Below are positions 23,273 through 30,634 of a DNA stretch of 30,634 bases, piece by piece. Position 1 is the first letter of the stretch; the number at the start of each line of letters is the position of its first letter. The DNA is from Calditrichaeota bacterium AABM5.125.24 (lineage in GTDB: Bacteria; Electryoneota; AABM5-125-24; Hatepunaeales; Hatepunaeaceae). The notes below the pieces were generated by a model, which saw only the letters and a list, made by a program, of their open reading frames with translations, searched no databases and was not told the DNA's origin. A program made the position numbers and the translations under genes. The stretch lies in the NCBI GenBank assembly GCA_002127415.1, contig MWJR01000098.1:1-30634 (forward strand), given 5' to 3'.

Positions 23273-24204
23273 TGCAGAAGGTTTTGATAACGGGTGGGAG
23301 TGGTTTTTGTGCAAGACATTTGACACGGCGTTTGGCCAAGGAAGACAACATTCAGATTATAGGTCTCGATCTTACGAAGTCTCCCCCGACTGACATTCCT
23401 CTTGATGATTACATTTCAGCGGATGTTAGTAATCAGGTGCAGGTGGAAAACGCAATTCACAAGATACGGCCCGATATTATTTATCACTTAGCCGGGCTTG
23501 CAGGCGGTTCAGCGGCTGATATTTATCGTGTCAATTTCATGGGGGGGGTGTGCCTGCTGGAATCAATTGTTGAGTTTAGTCCAGATGTGCGGGTTTTGTT
23601 GGTTGGCTCTGCTTCGGAATATGGCTATGTGACAGAGGCAGAAATGCCGGTTACGGAAGAGCATCCCTGCAATCCGAGCGGTGCATACGGGCTGAGCAAA
23701 TATGCTCTGACAATGGTCGCTATGGATTATTATCGAAACCTTAATCTGAAGGTTGCGGTGGCGAGACCATTCAACATAATCGGTGAAGGAGTCTCGTCAT
23801 CACTGGTGGTTGGTGCTGTTCTTAAAAGGGCTAAAATGGCTTTGGCTGACAATTCTGACCCTGTAGTTACTGTTGGAAACCTGGATACCGAGCGAGATTT
23901 TATCTCAGTGGAGGATGCCGTAGAAGGATATTTGAAGCTGATGCAGGGCGAACACTGGGGAGAGGTTTTCAATATCTGTTCCGGTAAACCTCGCACAATT
24001 AGATCAGTTATCGAACAACTGCTGTCACATTCGAAGCGACCTGTAAGACTGGAGGTCGACCCGGCGCTGATTCGCACTTCGGATATACAGACAATATATG
24101 GGAGCTGGGAAAAAGCTAACAGGGCATTTGGTTTTATACCGAAAACAAGTCTGGAGGATTCTTTGAAGGATGCCTGGAACCACACGATTGGAAGAATGAA
24201 CTGA
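23272..24204 (+). CDS. NAD(P)-dependent SDR epimerase/dehydratase, GDP-4-keto-6-deoxymannose-reductase-like
   Basis: Extended short-chain dehydrogenase of 310 residues acting on a nucleotide sugar. The cofactor loop is ITGGSGFCARHL at 6-17 (GGSGFxxxxL), with IGLDLT after beta-2 and DIIYHLAGLAGGS at 68-80. The catalytic set is VGSASEYG at 111-118 and Y139-x3-K143 in GAYGLSKYA. ARPFNIIGEGVSSSLVVG, followed by RDFISVEDAVEGY, resembles the RMD/GDP-D-rhamnose synthase branch. GTG 23272 shares one base with the previous stop (TAGTG), with GGAAGAAGG just upstream. Coupling with the nucleotidyltransferase suggests both serve the same sugar. An epimerase or 4,6-dehydratase role is not excluded. Confidence 0.88.
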   Translation: MQKVLITGGSGFCARHLTRRLAKEDNIQIIGLDLTKSPPTDIPLDDYISADVSNQVQVENAIHKIRPDIIYHLAGLAGGSAADIYRVNFMGGVCLLESIVEFSPDVRVLLVGSASEYGYVTEAEMPVTEEHPCNPSGAYGLSKYALTMVAMDYYRNLNLKVAVARPFNIIGEGVSSSLVVGAVLKRAKMALADNSDPVVTVGNLDTERDFISVEDAVEGYLKLMQGEHWGEVFNICSGKPRTIRSVIEQLLSHSKRPVRLEVDPALIRTSDIQTIYGSWEKANRAFGFIPKTSLEDSLKDAWNHTIGRMN

Positions 24205-25352
24205 TGCGAATTGCCATCATTATGGATGTAAATTCTCCCTGGTCCAGGCAGGTGGCATTCAGGTTGACAGAATTGGGGCATAGAGTTCAAGTCATTGGTT
24301 TTTCCACTTCCAACCCCAGGAAGTCTTACCTCAGTTTGCCGGGTGACATACAATCTGAAAGCATTGATGCATTGAAGGAATGTGTGGAAGGGCTGCATTT
24401 CATTGAATCTCGATTGAATTCCGACATCCGGTATTTCCTATACGGATCGCAAGTTCGTGACATTTATCGCGAATGTGGCGCTGAAGTATTATTGGTTTTA
24501 TACGGCGGTGGATTTGCAACATTGGCATATTACAGCGGAATTCGTCCTTTTATAATTTATGCGGTTGGAAGCGATGTCCTATTAGCCAGAGGTATCAAGC
24601 GTTGGATTGCCAGAAGGAATTTCACTTCAGCAAACATAGTTTTTTCTAATGGAGCTTATCTGAAGGAAAGGACTCAGCAACTTGCGCCCAAAGCTACAGT
24701 GGAGCAACTTTATATGGGTGTGGATACGAAGCGATTTTCAGTCAGCGAACCCATTCCTGAGTCTTCTGTTGGAATAGTATGCACACGCGGTTTCATACCT
24801 GTCTACAATAATGAGGTCTTAATCAGAGCGCTTGTATTGCTATCTGGTCATAATACTGATGTTCAAGTGGTTTTTACTTCTACCGGTCCACAATTGGGCG
24901 ATGTGTGTTCTCTGGCGGATACCGAGCTTTCCGAAAAGATGCGCAGGAATGTTAAATTCTGTGGATGGGTTTCAGACGATGATCTGTTAGCTAATCTGAA
25001 AAAATCGCAAATATATGTTTCGCTTTCAGGATCTGATGGCACATCCATATCCCTGTTAGAGGCGTTGTCCTGTGGGTTGTTTCCTGTTATATCTGACATT
25101 CCACAGAATAGAGAATGGATAAATCCCGGTATTGATAACGGGATATTAGTCCCGTTGGATCAACCGGAAGCACTGGCAGTTGCACTGGAGAGAGCCATTA
25201 TAGATAGGGATTTACGTGAACATGCTGCAAAGATCAACCGGCAATTGGTAATGGAACGTGCCGATGGGCGGAAGAACATGTCAATCCTGGCTTCAAAGCT
25301 GGAAGCTGTTGTTCACGCACAGGACAAAAGGAGTAAGGTGAGTGCTGATTGA
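24204..25352 (+). CDS. family 4-like glycosyltransferase
   Basis: GT-B glycosyltransferase of 382 residues. The N-terminal domain starts MRIAIIMDVNSPWSRQVAFR. VLYGGGFATLAYY at 98-110 and YAVGSDVLLARG at 119-130 resemble the surfactin/PssH-like group that binds an acceptor through a glycine-rich loop and a GSD motif. QLYMGVDTKRF at 168-178 marks the interdomain region. The donor site is SDGTSISLLEALSCG at 277-291, with D278-x7-E286 in place of the usual E-x7-E. It begins with a TGATG overlap on the preceding gene and ends 11 bases inside the next, so it is tightly coupled to the nucleotide-sugar genes around it, whose product may be its donor (inference). Confidence 0.88.
   Translation: MRIAIIMDVNSPWSRQVAFRLTELGHRVQVIGFSTSNPRKSYLSLPGDIQSESIDALKECVEGLHFIESRLNSDIRYFLYGSQVRDIYRECGAEVLLVLYGGGFATLAYYSGIRPFIIYAVGSDVLLARGIKRWIARRNFTSANIVFSNGAYLKERTQQLAPKATVEQLYMGVDTKRFSVSEPIPESSVGIVCTRGFIPVYNNEVLIRALVLLSGHNTDVQVVFTSTGPQLGDVCSLADTELSEKMRRNVKFCGWVSDDDLLANLKKSQIYVSLSGSDGTSISLLEALSCGLFPVISDIPQNREWINPGIDNGILVPLDQPEALAVALERAIIDRDLREHAAKINRQLVMERADGRKNMSILASKLEAVVHAQDKRSKVSAD
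25326..25333 (+). promoter_or_regulatory. ribosome binding site deciding the GTG start of the dehydratase gene
   Basis: AAAAGGAG, eight bases before GTG 25342, lies inside the end of the GT4 gene and supports the 11-base gene overlap. Confidence 0.65.
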
Positions 25353-26562
25353 CGATCTTTCGGCTCTTGCCACCGGGCGCAGTTATGAGCTGTTTACAGA
25401 CGATCTTCAAAGCCGCAGGATGGAGATTGAGGAACGAACCGCAGGAAGACGGATTCTGGTCATAGGTGGAGCCGGCAGTGTAGGCTCTGCAACGGTTCGC
25501 GCCTTATTAACCTTTAACCCGGAGGCGTTGCACGTTATAGATCAGAGTGAGAATAACCTTGCAGAGATGACGCGCGATCTGAGAAGCAGCTCAAGCGAAC
25601 TGGACAATATAGATTTCAGGACTTTACCTGTTGACTATGGATCGTCTGTTATGCATCGTTTCATCCTGGAACAGAGGCCCTATGATTATGTGCTGAACTT
25701 CGCAGCCCTGAAGCACGTCAGATCTGAAAAGGATACCTATTCCTTGCTTCAAATGCTGGATACGAATCTAATCAAACTTGCACGTCTCTTATGCTGGCTG
25801 CAGGAAAAAGGCGGAACGGCATCTTTCTTTTCTGTCTCCACTGATAAGGCGGCGAACCCTGTGAATCTTATGGGTGCCAGCAAGAGAATAATGGAGCATA
25901 TGATTTTCTCCGGTGAAATAGCACCGGATTTGAAGGTTAAGATGACTTCCGCTCGCTTTGCTAATGTTGCGTTTTCAGACGGAAGCCTCTTACAGAGCTT
26001 TTTGAAGCGACTGGAAAAACATCAACCATTGGCTTCCCCGACAGGAACTCGGCGATTTTTCATATCTCTTCGAGAAGCGGGACAGTTGTGTCTTCTGGCG
26101 GCAATCTGCGCACCGGAAAATCATCTACTCATACCACGCCTCGATCCGGACAGTGATTTATTCGAACTAAAAACGATTGCTACTGCAGTTCTTGAATATT
26201 ATGGTTTCGAGCCGCGATTCTACGATAATGAAGAAGAAGCGAAAGCAGGCGTGGAGTCCGATGTTGAATCAGGACATTACCCGTTGTTGCTGACACCGCT
26301 TGATACCAGCGGCGAAAAATCTTATGAAGAATTTGTCAGCGATGGCGAGGAGTGTGTTGAGGTGGGGATGTCCAAACTCCTCGGTGTGCCTTATCGCCCC
26401 GGACATGAAGGTTCATTACTTAATCTGCTTACGGTCATCGAGGAATTCTTATCACATCCCAAGAGAAATATAAAAAAAGAGCGGATTATCAGCGAGATAT
26501 CCACCGTTGTTCCCGAGCTCAGCCATATTGAGAGCGGGAGGAGTCTGGATGAACGGATGTAG
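25342..26562 (+). CDS. soluble CapD/FlaA1-type nucleotide-sugar 4,6-dehydratase
   Basis: Short-chain dehydrogenase/reductase of the polysaccharide biosynthesis protein CapD family, 406 residues, lacking the membrane domain of the long FlaA1-like enzymes. VIGGAGSVGSATVRALL at 40-56 binds NAD(P). NFAALKHVRSEKD at 119-131 and FSVSTDKAANPVNLMGASKR at 163-182 are hallmark segments. The expected catalytic tyrosine is methionine (M177) with K181 retained, as is usual in CapD/WbpM-like dehydratases. An 80-residue C-terminal extension (about 325-406) is rich in acidic residues and serine. Likely reaction is UDP- or GDP-GlcNAc to the 4-keto-6-deoxy sugar. That could feed a legionaminic-type pathway or a QuiNAc/FucNAc-type sugar. 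GTG 25342 has an excellent ribosome site. Confidence 0.88.
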   Translation: MLIDDLSALATGRSYELFTDDLQSRRMEIEERTAGRRILVIGGAGSVGSATVRALLTFNPEALHVIDQSENNLAEMTRDLRSSSSELDNIDFRTLPVDYGSSVMHRFILEQRPYDYVLNFAALKHVRSEKDTYSLLQMLDTNLIKLARLLCWLQEKGGTASFFSVSTDKAANPVNLMGASKRIMEHMIFSGEIAPDLKVKMTSARFANVAFSDGSLLQSFLKRLEKHQPLASPTGTRRFFISLREAGQLCLLAAICAPENHLLIPRLDPDSDLFELKTIATAVLEYYGFEPRFYDNEEEAKAGVESDVESGHYPLLLTPLDTSGEKSYEEFVSDGEECVEVGMSKLLGVPYRPGHEGSLLNLLTVIEEFLSHPKRNIKKERIISEISTVVPELSHIESGRSLDERM

Positions 26563-26611
26563 TTCATATAAATCCAACCTTTGCAAATAAACAAAAGAAG
26601 GTTCGTGCTGG

Positions 26612-27268
26612 ATGGATGCCGATACAGCTAAGAGTGCTGTCATTCTCCCGGGTGTTGTTCTGGGAGAGGGCAGCACTGTGGCAGAATTCGTTATGTTAGG
26701 TGTTGCGCCTCGAGGGCACAAGGCAGGTGATTTGGATACTGTCATAGGCCCTGGTGCGGTCATCCGTTCGCATACGGTTATCTACGCCGGTAACACAATC
26801 GGGACTCATTTTCAGACTGGTCACAGTGTTATGATCCGTGAGCTGAATGAGATCGGCGACCACGTGAGTGTCGGAACCCACTCAATCGTGGAACATCACG
26901 TCCGAATAGCTGACAATGTCCGCATCCACTCCAACGCCTTCATTCCTGAGTACTCGATTCTGGAGGAGGGGGCCTGGGTGGGACCTAATGCTGTCTTCAC
27001 CAATGCCCTCTATCCTTTAAGCCTGGAGGCCAAGTCAAATCTGAAGGGACCACATCTGCTGCCCGGGGCCAAGATCGGAGCCAACTGCACCCTTATGCCG
27101 GGGGTGGTTATAGGGAGAAACGCCCTGGTCGGCGCGGGCAGCGTTGTGGTAAAGGACGTGCCTGACGGTAAAGTAGTGGTGGGCAATCCGGCTCGCGTTA
27201 TCAGAGATGTCAGTGAGCTGGAAGCCTATCAGGTTGAACGGTTAATTGACTCTAAAGTGGAAGTCTGA
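26612..27268 (+). CDS. left-handed beta-helix N-acetyltransferase (WlbB/WbpD-like)
   Basis: Acetyl-CoA-dependent transferase of 218 residues built almost entirely of hexapeptide repeats, starting ILPGVVLGEGSTVAEFVMLG and ending with VVGAGSVVVKDVP-type coils and GNPARVIRD. There is no Rossmann domain, unlike the PglD-type enzyme at 6922. EHHVRIADNVRIHSNAFIPE carries conserved histidine and asparagine residues typical of WlbB/WbpD. Followed by a DegT aminotransferase and a Gfo/Idh dehydrogenase, it fits the step that acetylates the 3-amino group of UDP-2-acetamido-3-amino-glucuronate. ATG 26612 has AGAAGG about ten bases upstream. G+C content rises clearly from here to the end. The specific substrate is inferred from the trio. 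Confidence 0.87.
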   Translation: MDADTAKSAVILPGVVLGEGSTVAEFVMLGVAPRGHKAGDLDTVIGPGAVIRSHTVIYAGNTIGTHFQTGHSVMIRELNEIGDHVSVGTHSIVEHHVRIADNVRIHSNAFIPEYSILEEGAWVGPNAVFTNALYPLSLEAKSNLKGPHLLPGAKIGANCTLMPGVVIGRNALVGAGSVVVKDVPDGKVVVGNPARVIRDVSELEAYQVERLIDSKVEV

Positions 27269-27272
27269 TCCT

Positions 27273-28373
27273 ATGCAAATTCCTCTGGTTGATCTGAAAG
27301 CTCAGTATCGTGCTATCCGCCCGGACATTGATACTGCCGTGCAGCGGGTAATCGATAACACCAGTTTTATACTCGGCAGCGAAGTGGCACGCTTTGAAGA
27401 GGCCTTTGCCTCTTATGTGGATGCCGCGGGAGCCGTCGGGGTGGCTTCCGGAACGGCCGCCCTCCATCTGGCGCTGATGGCATGCGGCGTGGGTTCGGGT
27501 GACGAGGTAATAACCACCGCCCATACCTTTGCTGCCTCCGCTGAGCCAATCTTCCACACTGGAGCTCGGCCGGTCTTTGTGGATATTGATCCGTATACAT
27601 ACAACTTGGATCCTGAGCAGGTGAAGACTGCCGTTACCGACCGCACCCGGGCCATCCTGCCGGTGCATCTGTATGGTCAACCCGCTGATATGGAGCCGCT
27701 GTTGGATATTGCCCGACAGCGCAACATATGGGTGATAGAGGATGCAGCGCAGGCTCACGGGGCGGTCTATCACGGTCGGCGTTGCGGAAGCATCGGAGAC
27801 CTGGCCTGCTTCAGCTTCTTTCCGGGTAAGAACCTGGGAGCCTACGGCGATGGCGGCGCAGTTACCGGCAGGGATCCGGAGCTGCTGTCCAGGGTTCGCA
27901 AGCTGCGGGACCACGGCCGCGCCAGCAAGTATGAGCACGATATGATAGGCTACGGCGAGAGACTGGATGCGCTGCAAGCGGCTATATTGGGGGCCAAGCT
28001 GCCGTTCCTGGAGGGATGGACAGAGGCCAGAAGGCGCCACGCGAACCGCTACACCGAGCTGCTGAACGGGACTGAATTGGAGACACCACGGGAGGCTCCA
28101 GAAGTTCGTCATGTATATCATCTTTACGTGGTGCGGACATCACACCGTGACGCCCTGTTTTCCCATCTGAAGGAGAACGGTATCGGCGCTGGAATTCACT
28201 ATCCGGTGCCGCTTCACCGACAGCCCGCATTCAGAGACCTGGGCTATAAAGACGTTTCTTTGCCGGAAACAGAAAGGGCTGCCGCTGAGGTTCTTTCTCT
28301 GCCGATCTATCCGGAGTTATCGGAGGAGCAGCAAAACTATGTAGCTGAGCAGATCCGGGGGTTTTTGAAATGA
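27273..28373 (+). CDS. DegT/DnrJ/EryC1/StrS aminotransferase (WlbC/WbpE-like)
   Basis: PLP-dependent 3-amino-sugar-forming transaminase, 366 residues from ATG 27273. It begins MQIPLVDLKAQY, the classic N-terminus of this branch, so a longer frame from a start at 27246 is rejected. VASGTAALHLAL at 57-68 binds the phosphate. EDAAQAHGA at 156-164 has the PLP-contacting aspartate, and K186 in SFFPGKNLGAYGDGG forms the Schiff base. HYPVPLHRQPAF near the end is also a family signature. The SFFPGKNLGA form is typical of WlbC/WbpE/QdtB/FdtB-like 3-aminotransferases, differing from the SFHATK form at 7571. It starts four bases after the acetyltransferase and overlaps the next gene by ATGA, as expected for a three-step pathway. 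Confidence 0.94.
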   Translation: MQIPLVDLKAQYRAIRPDIDTAVQRVIDNTSFILGSEVARFEEAFASYVDAAGAVGVASGTAALHLALMACGVGSGDEVITTAHTFAASAEPIFHTGARPVFVDIDPYTYNLDPEQVKTAVTDRTRAILPVHLYGQPADMEPLLDIARQRNIWVIEDAAQAHGAVYHGRRCGSIGDLACFSFFPGKNLGAYGDGGAVTGRDPELLSRVRKLRDHGRASKYEHDMIGYGERLDALQAAILGAKLPFLEGWTEARRRHANRYTELLNGTELETPREAPEVRHVYHLYVVRTSHRDALFSHLKENGIGAGIHYPVPLHRQPAFRDLGYKDVSLPETERAAAEVLSLPIYPELSEEQQNYVAEQIRGFLK

Positions 28374-29434
28374 GTGTTAAGGTTGCACTGATCGGTCTTG
28401 GTTATTGGGGCCCTAATCTGGCGCGCAGTTTGAACTCGTTGAAGGAAGCGCAGCTTCACACCATCTGTGACATCGATACAGGCCGTCTGGAGCAGTTCGG
28501 GCTCCAGTATCCCGGTGTTCGGGTGACATCGGATTATAATGAGGTCCTTAAGACACGGGAGATAGATGCGGTGATTCTGGCTACCCCCGTTCATAACCAT
28601 TTTAAGCTGGCGAAAGAGGCCCTGAAGGCCGGTAAGTCCGTGATGGTGGAGAAACCGCTGGCTCAGACCAGCGCCGAGTGCCGGGAGCTGATAGCCCTGG
28701 CGGAGACGGGTGGGTTGACGCTTATGACCGGCCACGTGTTCATTTACAATGCGGCGGTGCAGAAGGTCAAGGAATACATTCAGTCCGGCGAGTTAGGCCA
28801 GGTATATTATATCTATTCTCAGCGTCTCAATCTGGGGCGTGTCAGGCAGGACGTGAACGCCCTGTGGAACTTTGCCCCTCACGATTTCTCCATCCTCTGT
28901 TACTGGCTGGATGCCATCCCCCGGCAGGTTATTGCCCGCGGTTACTCCTATATCCAGCCGGGGATTGAGGACGTTGTCTTTACGACCCTTAACTTTCCCG
29001 GAGGCGTGGCAGCCAACGTCCACATCAGCTGGCTCGACCCGCATAAGGTGCGTCGTATGACTGTGGTGGGAAGCGAGAAGATGGTGGTCTATGACGATGT
29101 CAACTCCGAGGCTCGTATTATGCTGTATGACAAAGGGGTGTCGAAGAGAGAGAATGCGCAGAGCCCTTCCGGGTCAAACCGGGATTCATTAGGCCGCTAT
29201 GAGACATTTGGCGAGTTCCAGCTGTTGCTGCGCGCAGGCGATGTTCTGATCCCCAAGCTTGACTTCAAGGAACCGCTGAAGATGGAATGCCGACACTTTA
29301 TTAATTGCGTCAGCACCGGTCAAAGACCGATCACTGACGGCTATGAGGGGCTGCGCGTGGTTCAGATACTCGAAGCGGCTCAGGAATCGCTGGCTACCGG
29401 CAGCGCACAATCTATCAATGTCGAGAGAACCTGA
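28370..29434 (+). CDS. Gfo/Idh/MocA family sugar dehydrogenase (WlbA/WbpB-like)
   Basis: NAD-dependent oxidation of a nucleotide-sugar hydroxyl, most likely at C3. 354 residues. The N-terminal Rossmann loop is ALIGLGYWGPNLAR at 6-19, ATPVHNHF at 71-78 follows, and VEKPLA at 93-98 is the family signature with its catalytic lysine K95. NALWNFAPHDFSIL further on is the usual substrate-binding segment with a conserved aspartate and histidine. It overlaps the aminotransferase by four bases (ATGA). In Bordetella and Pseudomonas, the homologous trio converts UDP-GlcNAcA to the 2,3-diacetamido-glucuronate. The 6-dehydrogenase (WbpA) and 2-epimerase (WbpI) steps are absent here, so the precursor would come from genes elsewhere. 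Confidence 0.92.
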   Translation: MSVKVALIGLGYWGPNLARSLNSLKEAQLHTICDIDTGRLEQFGLQYPGVRVTSDYNEVLKTREIDAVILATPVHNHFKLAKEALKAGKSVMVEKPLAQTSAECRELIALAETGGLTLMTGHVFIYNAAVQKVKEYIQSGELGQVYYIYSQRLNLGRVRQDVNALWNFAPHDFSILCYWLDAIPRQVIARGYSYIQPGIEDVVFTTLNFPGGVAANVHISWLDPHKVRRMTVVGSEKMVVYDDVNSEARIMLYDKGVSKRENAQSPSGSNRDSLGRYETFGEFQLLLRAGDVLIPKLDFKEPLKMECRHFINCVSTGQRPITDGYEGLRVVQILEAAQESLATGSAQSINVERT

Positions 29435-29469
29435 TTGGGTTGTGAAGTGGCAATGAGGTTTTAAGCAGT

Positions 29470-30501
29470 ATGAAAGTCTCACTGCTGATAGCGATGCACA
29501 ACGAGGCGGAATACATCGAACGCTGCCTGGCCTCAGTTTTCGCCCAGGACTATCCCTCTGACAAGCTGGAGATTCTTGTCCTCGACGGTCAGTCAACCGA
29601 CGGATCGTGGGGAATTGTGGAGAGGTTGTTCGAAGGACGTTCCAACTCCTTTTTGCTCGATAATCCCGGGATTACACAGTCTGCAGGCTGGAATCTGGGT
29701 ATCGCCCGCTCGACCGGTGATATTATCGGCATTGTCAGCGCTCACAGCGAGCTGGCACCGGATTACGTCACTAAGGCTGTCGAGACTCTGCAGCGCACTG
29801 GAGCGGACCTGATCGGCGGTCCGATGCGCGCTGTTGGTGTGGGGAATGTAGCCAAGGCGGTATCTCTTGCTACCAGCACCCCGTTCGGCGTTGGGGGGGC
29901 TCGCTTTCATTACACTCAAAGAGAGGAGGAGGTTGATACCGTCTATATGGGGCTCTGTAGGCGCGAGCTCTACACATGTATCGGCGGTTTCGACGAGGAG
30001 ATGGTTCGCAACCAGGATGATGAGCTGAGCTATCGCCTACTAAAATATGGCGGTCGGATTGTCTGCAACCCCGAAATTCGGAGTCAATACTACAATCGGT
30101 CAACCTTCCGGAGCCTGTGCAGGCAGTATTTCCAATATGGCTTCTGGAAGGTGAGGGTTCTGCAGAGACATCCCCGCCAGATACGTTCCCGTCAATTTGT
30201 GCCGCCGGCATTTGTGGCAGCCCTCGGTTGCTCTGCGCTGTTGGCACCTTTCTTGGACGTCGGGGTGATTTTATTGGCTTTGGTTGGCGGGGCCTATATT
30301 ATCGTCAATATCTTGACCAGCTTGTGGGTCGGCCGAAGAAACCCGATACTGTTGCCTCTGTTGCCTGTAACCTTTGCGACTCTGCATCTCTCTTACGGCT
30401 CCGGATTCCTCTGGGGTCTTCTGCAGTGGAGGGGGAATCAGTTTCAGGATTCACGGCAGGTTGCAGAGCACGGGCATGAACCGGGGTTGAAAATAGATTA
30501 G
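29470..30501 (+). CDS. family 2 glycosyltransferase, ExoA-like, with C-terminal membrane segments
   Basis: Membrane-associated GT-A glycosyltransferase, 343 residues, resembling succinoglycan glucosyltransferase ExoA. VSLLIAMHNEAEYIERCLAS (3-22) and ILVLDGQSTDGSW (35-47) are the donor-binding parts. NQDDELSYRL at 181-190 holds the catalytic-base region. Near residues 245-316, three hydrophobic segments end the protein. At the DXD position, where ExoA-like enzymes usually have an aspartate before the xAH, the sequence is IVSAHSEL with serine at residue 90, so metal binding may be altered. A charged tail of about 20 residues follows the last hydrophobic stretch. It starts 35 bases after the dehydrogenase and appears to close the block. 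Confidence 0.88.
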   Translation: MKVSLLIAMHNEAEYIERCLASVFAQDYPSDKLEILVLDGQSTDGSWGIVERLFEGRSNSFLLDNPGITQSAGWNLGIARSTGDIIGIVSAHSELAPDYVTKAVETLQRTGADLIGGPMRAVGVGNVAKAVSLATSTPFGVGGARFHYTQREEEVDTVYMGLCRRELYTCIGGFDEEMVRNQDDELSYRLLKYGGRIVCNPEIRSQYYNRSTFRSLCRQYFQYGFWKVRVLQRHPRQIRSRQFVPPAFVAALGCSALLAPFLDVGVILLALVGGAYIIVNILTSLWVGRRNPILLPLLPVTFATLHLSYGSGFLWGLLQWRGNQFQDSRQVAEHGHEPGLKID

Positions 30502-30558
30502 GCATAACTGCGAGATAATACTATTTGAGAGCTTTAACCAAGCAATGATTTTCTTGCT

Positions 30559-30613
30559 GTAGTCGGGGCTGTCCCCAAGCCCGACAGTCGTGGTTGGGGA
30601 CAGCCCCGACTAC
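30559..30613. repeat. perfect 20-bp inverted repeat
   Basis: Arms 30559-30578 and 30594-30613 are exact reverse complements of 20 bases (GTAGTCGGGGCTGTCCCCAA and its complement) around a 15-base loop. The loop itself repeats CCCGAC-like sequence. No T-run directly follows on either side, so a simple terminator is unlikely. It has the form of a REP-like or MITE-like interspersed element. If transcribed it would form a very stable hairpin that could stop or stabilise the operon's 3' end. Confidence 0.8.
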
Positions 30614-30634
30614 GATCAGTATTTTGTTAATACT

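Noticed and set aside
23730..24398. 222-codon minus-strand open frame across the SDR and GT4 genes
   Set aside because: It is antisense to two well-supported genes and has no recognisable motif.
27246..27272. Earlier start for the WlbC-like aminotransferase
   Set aside because: MQIPLVDLKAQY at ATG 27273 is the typical family N-terminus.
27252..28121. Long open frame of 289 codons on the minus strand opposite the DegT aminotransferase
   Set aside because: It lies antisense to a gene with clear family motifs in a GC-rich stretch, where long shadow frames are common. The translation shows no domain.
1..30634. CRISPR array, integrase, transposase or prophage genes
   Set aside because: No regularly spaced repeats and no recombinase-like protein were seen. 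The mosaic composition is better explained by module exchange typical of polysaccharide loci.

Overview
The window looks like a surface-polysaccharide (O-antigen or capsule type) locus from a Gram-negative, diderm bacterium. Evidence for this is a Wzm/Wzt-type ABC exporter, an O-antigen ligase/polymerase-like membrane protein, seven candidate glycosyltransferases and several nucleotide-sugar pathways. The sequence gives no rRNA, tRNA or marker gene, so I cannot name the lineage. Frequent GTG/TTG starts, mixed base composition and intergenic palindromes would fit an uncultivated lineage, but that is only an impression. All genes are on the + strand and most are separated by a few bases or overlap, so positions 1405-30501 read as one long operon-like block.

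Layout: 1-438 is the 3' end of a class I aminotransferase. 439-1404 is a non-coding stretch with short repeats. 1405-3553 is the exporter (wzm, wzt). 3680-6768 holds a sulfotransferase, a small methyltransferase and a GT61-like glycosyltransferase. 6922-8812 is a PglD/VioB-type acetyltransferase with a DegT-type sugar aminotransferase, together suggesting a 4-acetamido-4,6-dideoxy sugar. 8803-11641 holds a GT2 enzyme, a second sulfotransferase and a PIG-L deacetylase. 11673-14727 is a nonulosonic acid cassette (NeuB, NeuC, NeuA-like) with a 44-codon small ORF exactly filling the neuC-neuA gap. It is followed by a D-2-hydroxyacid dehydrogenase and a GT-B-like protein that could be the nonulosonate transferase. 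17165-18181 is a GT2 enzyme.

18250-21362 is a strikingly AT-rich island with an asparagine-synthase-like protein and the polytopic ligase/polymerase. 21375-26562 holds two GT4 enzymes, a sugar-phosphate nucleotidyltransferase, a GDP-keto-sugar-reductase-like SDR and a soluble CapD/FlaA1-like 4,6-dehydratase. 26612-29434 is a GC-rich WlbB/WlbC/WlbA-like trio (acetyltransferase, aminotransferase, Gfo/Idh dehydrogenase) typical of 2,3-diacetamido-uronic acid synthesis. 29470-30501 is an ExoA-like GT2 enzyme, and a perfect 20-bp inverted repeat closes the window.

Together the genes predict an exported, complex, sulfated glycan with a nonulosonic acid, a 4-amino-6-deoxy sugar and an acetamido uronic acid. 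The most interesting ideas are: (i) a split, bacterial analogue of heparan N-deacetylase/N-sulfotransferase (sulfotransferase plus PIG-L deacetylase); (ii) a sulfo/methyl chain cap read by the Wzt C-terminal domain; (iii) an uncharacterised GT-B protein as CMP-nonulosonate transferase; and (iv) amidation of a uronic acid by the asparagine-synthase-like protein. All of these are inferences from sequence motifs and gene order.
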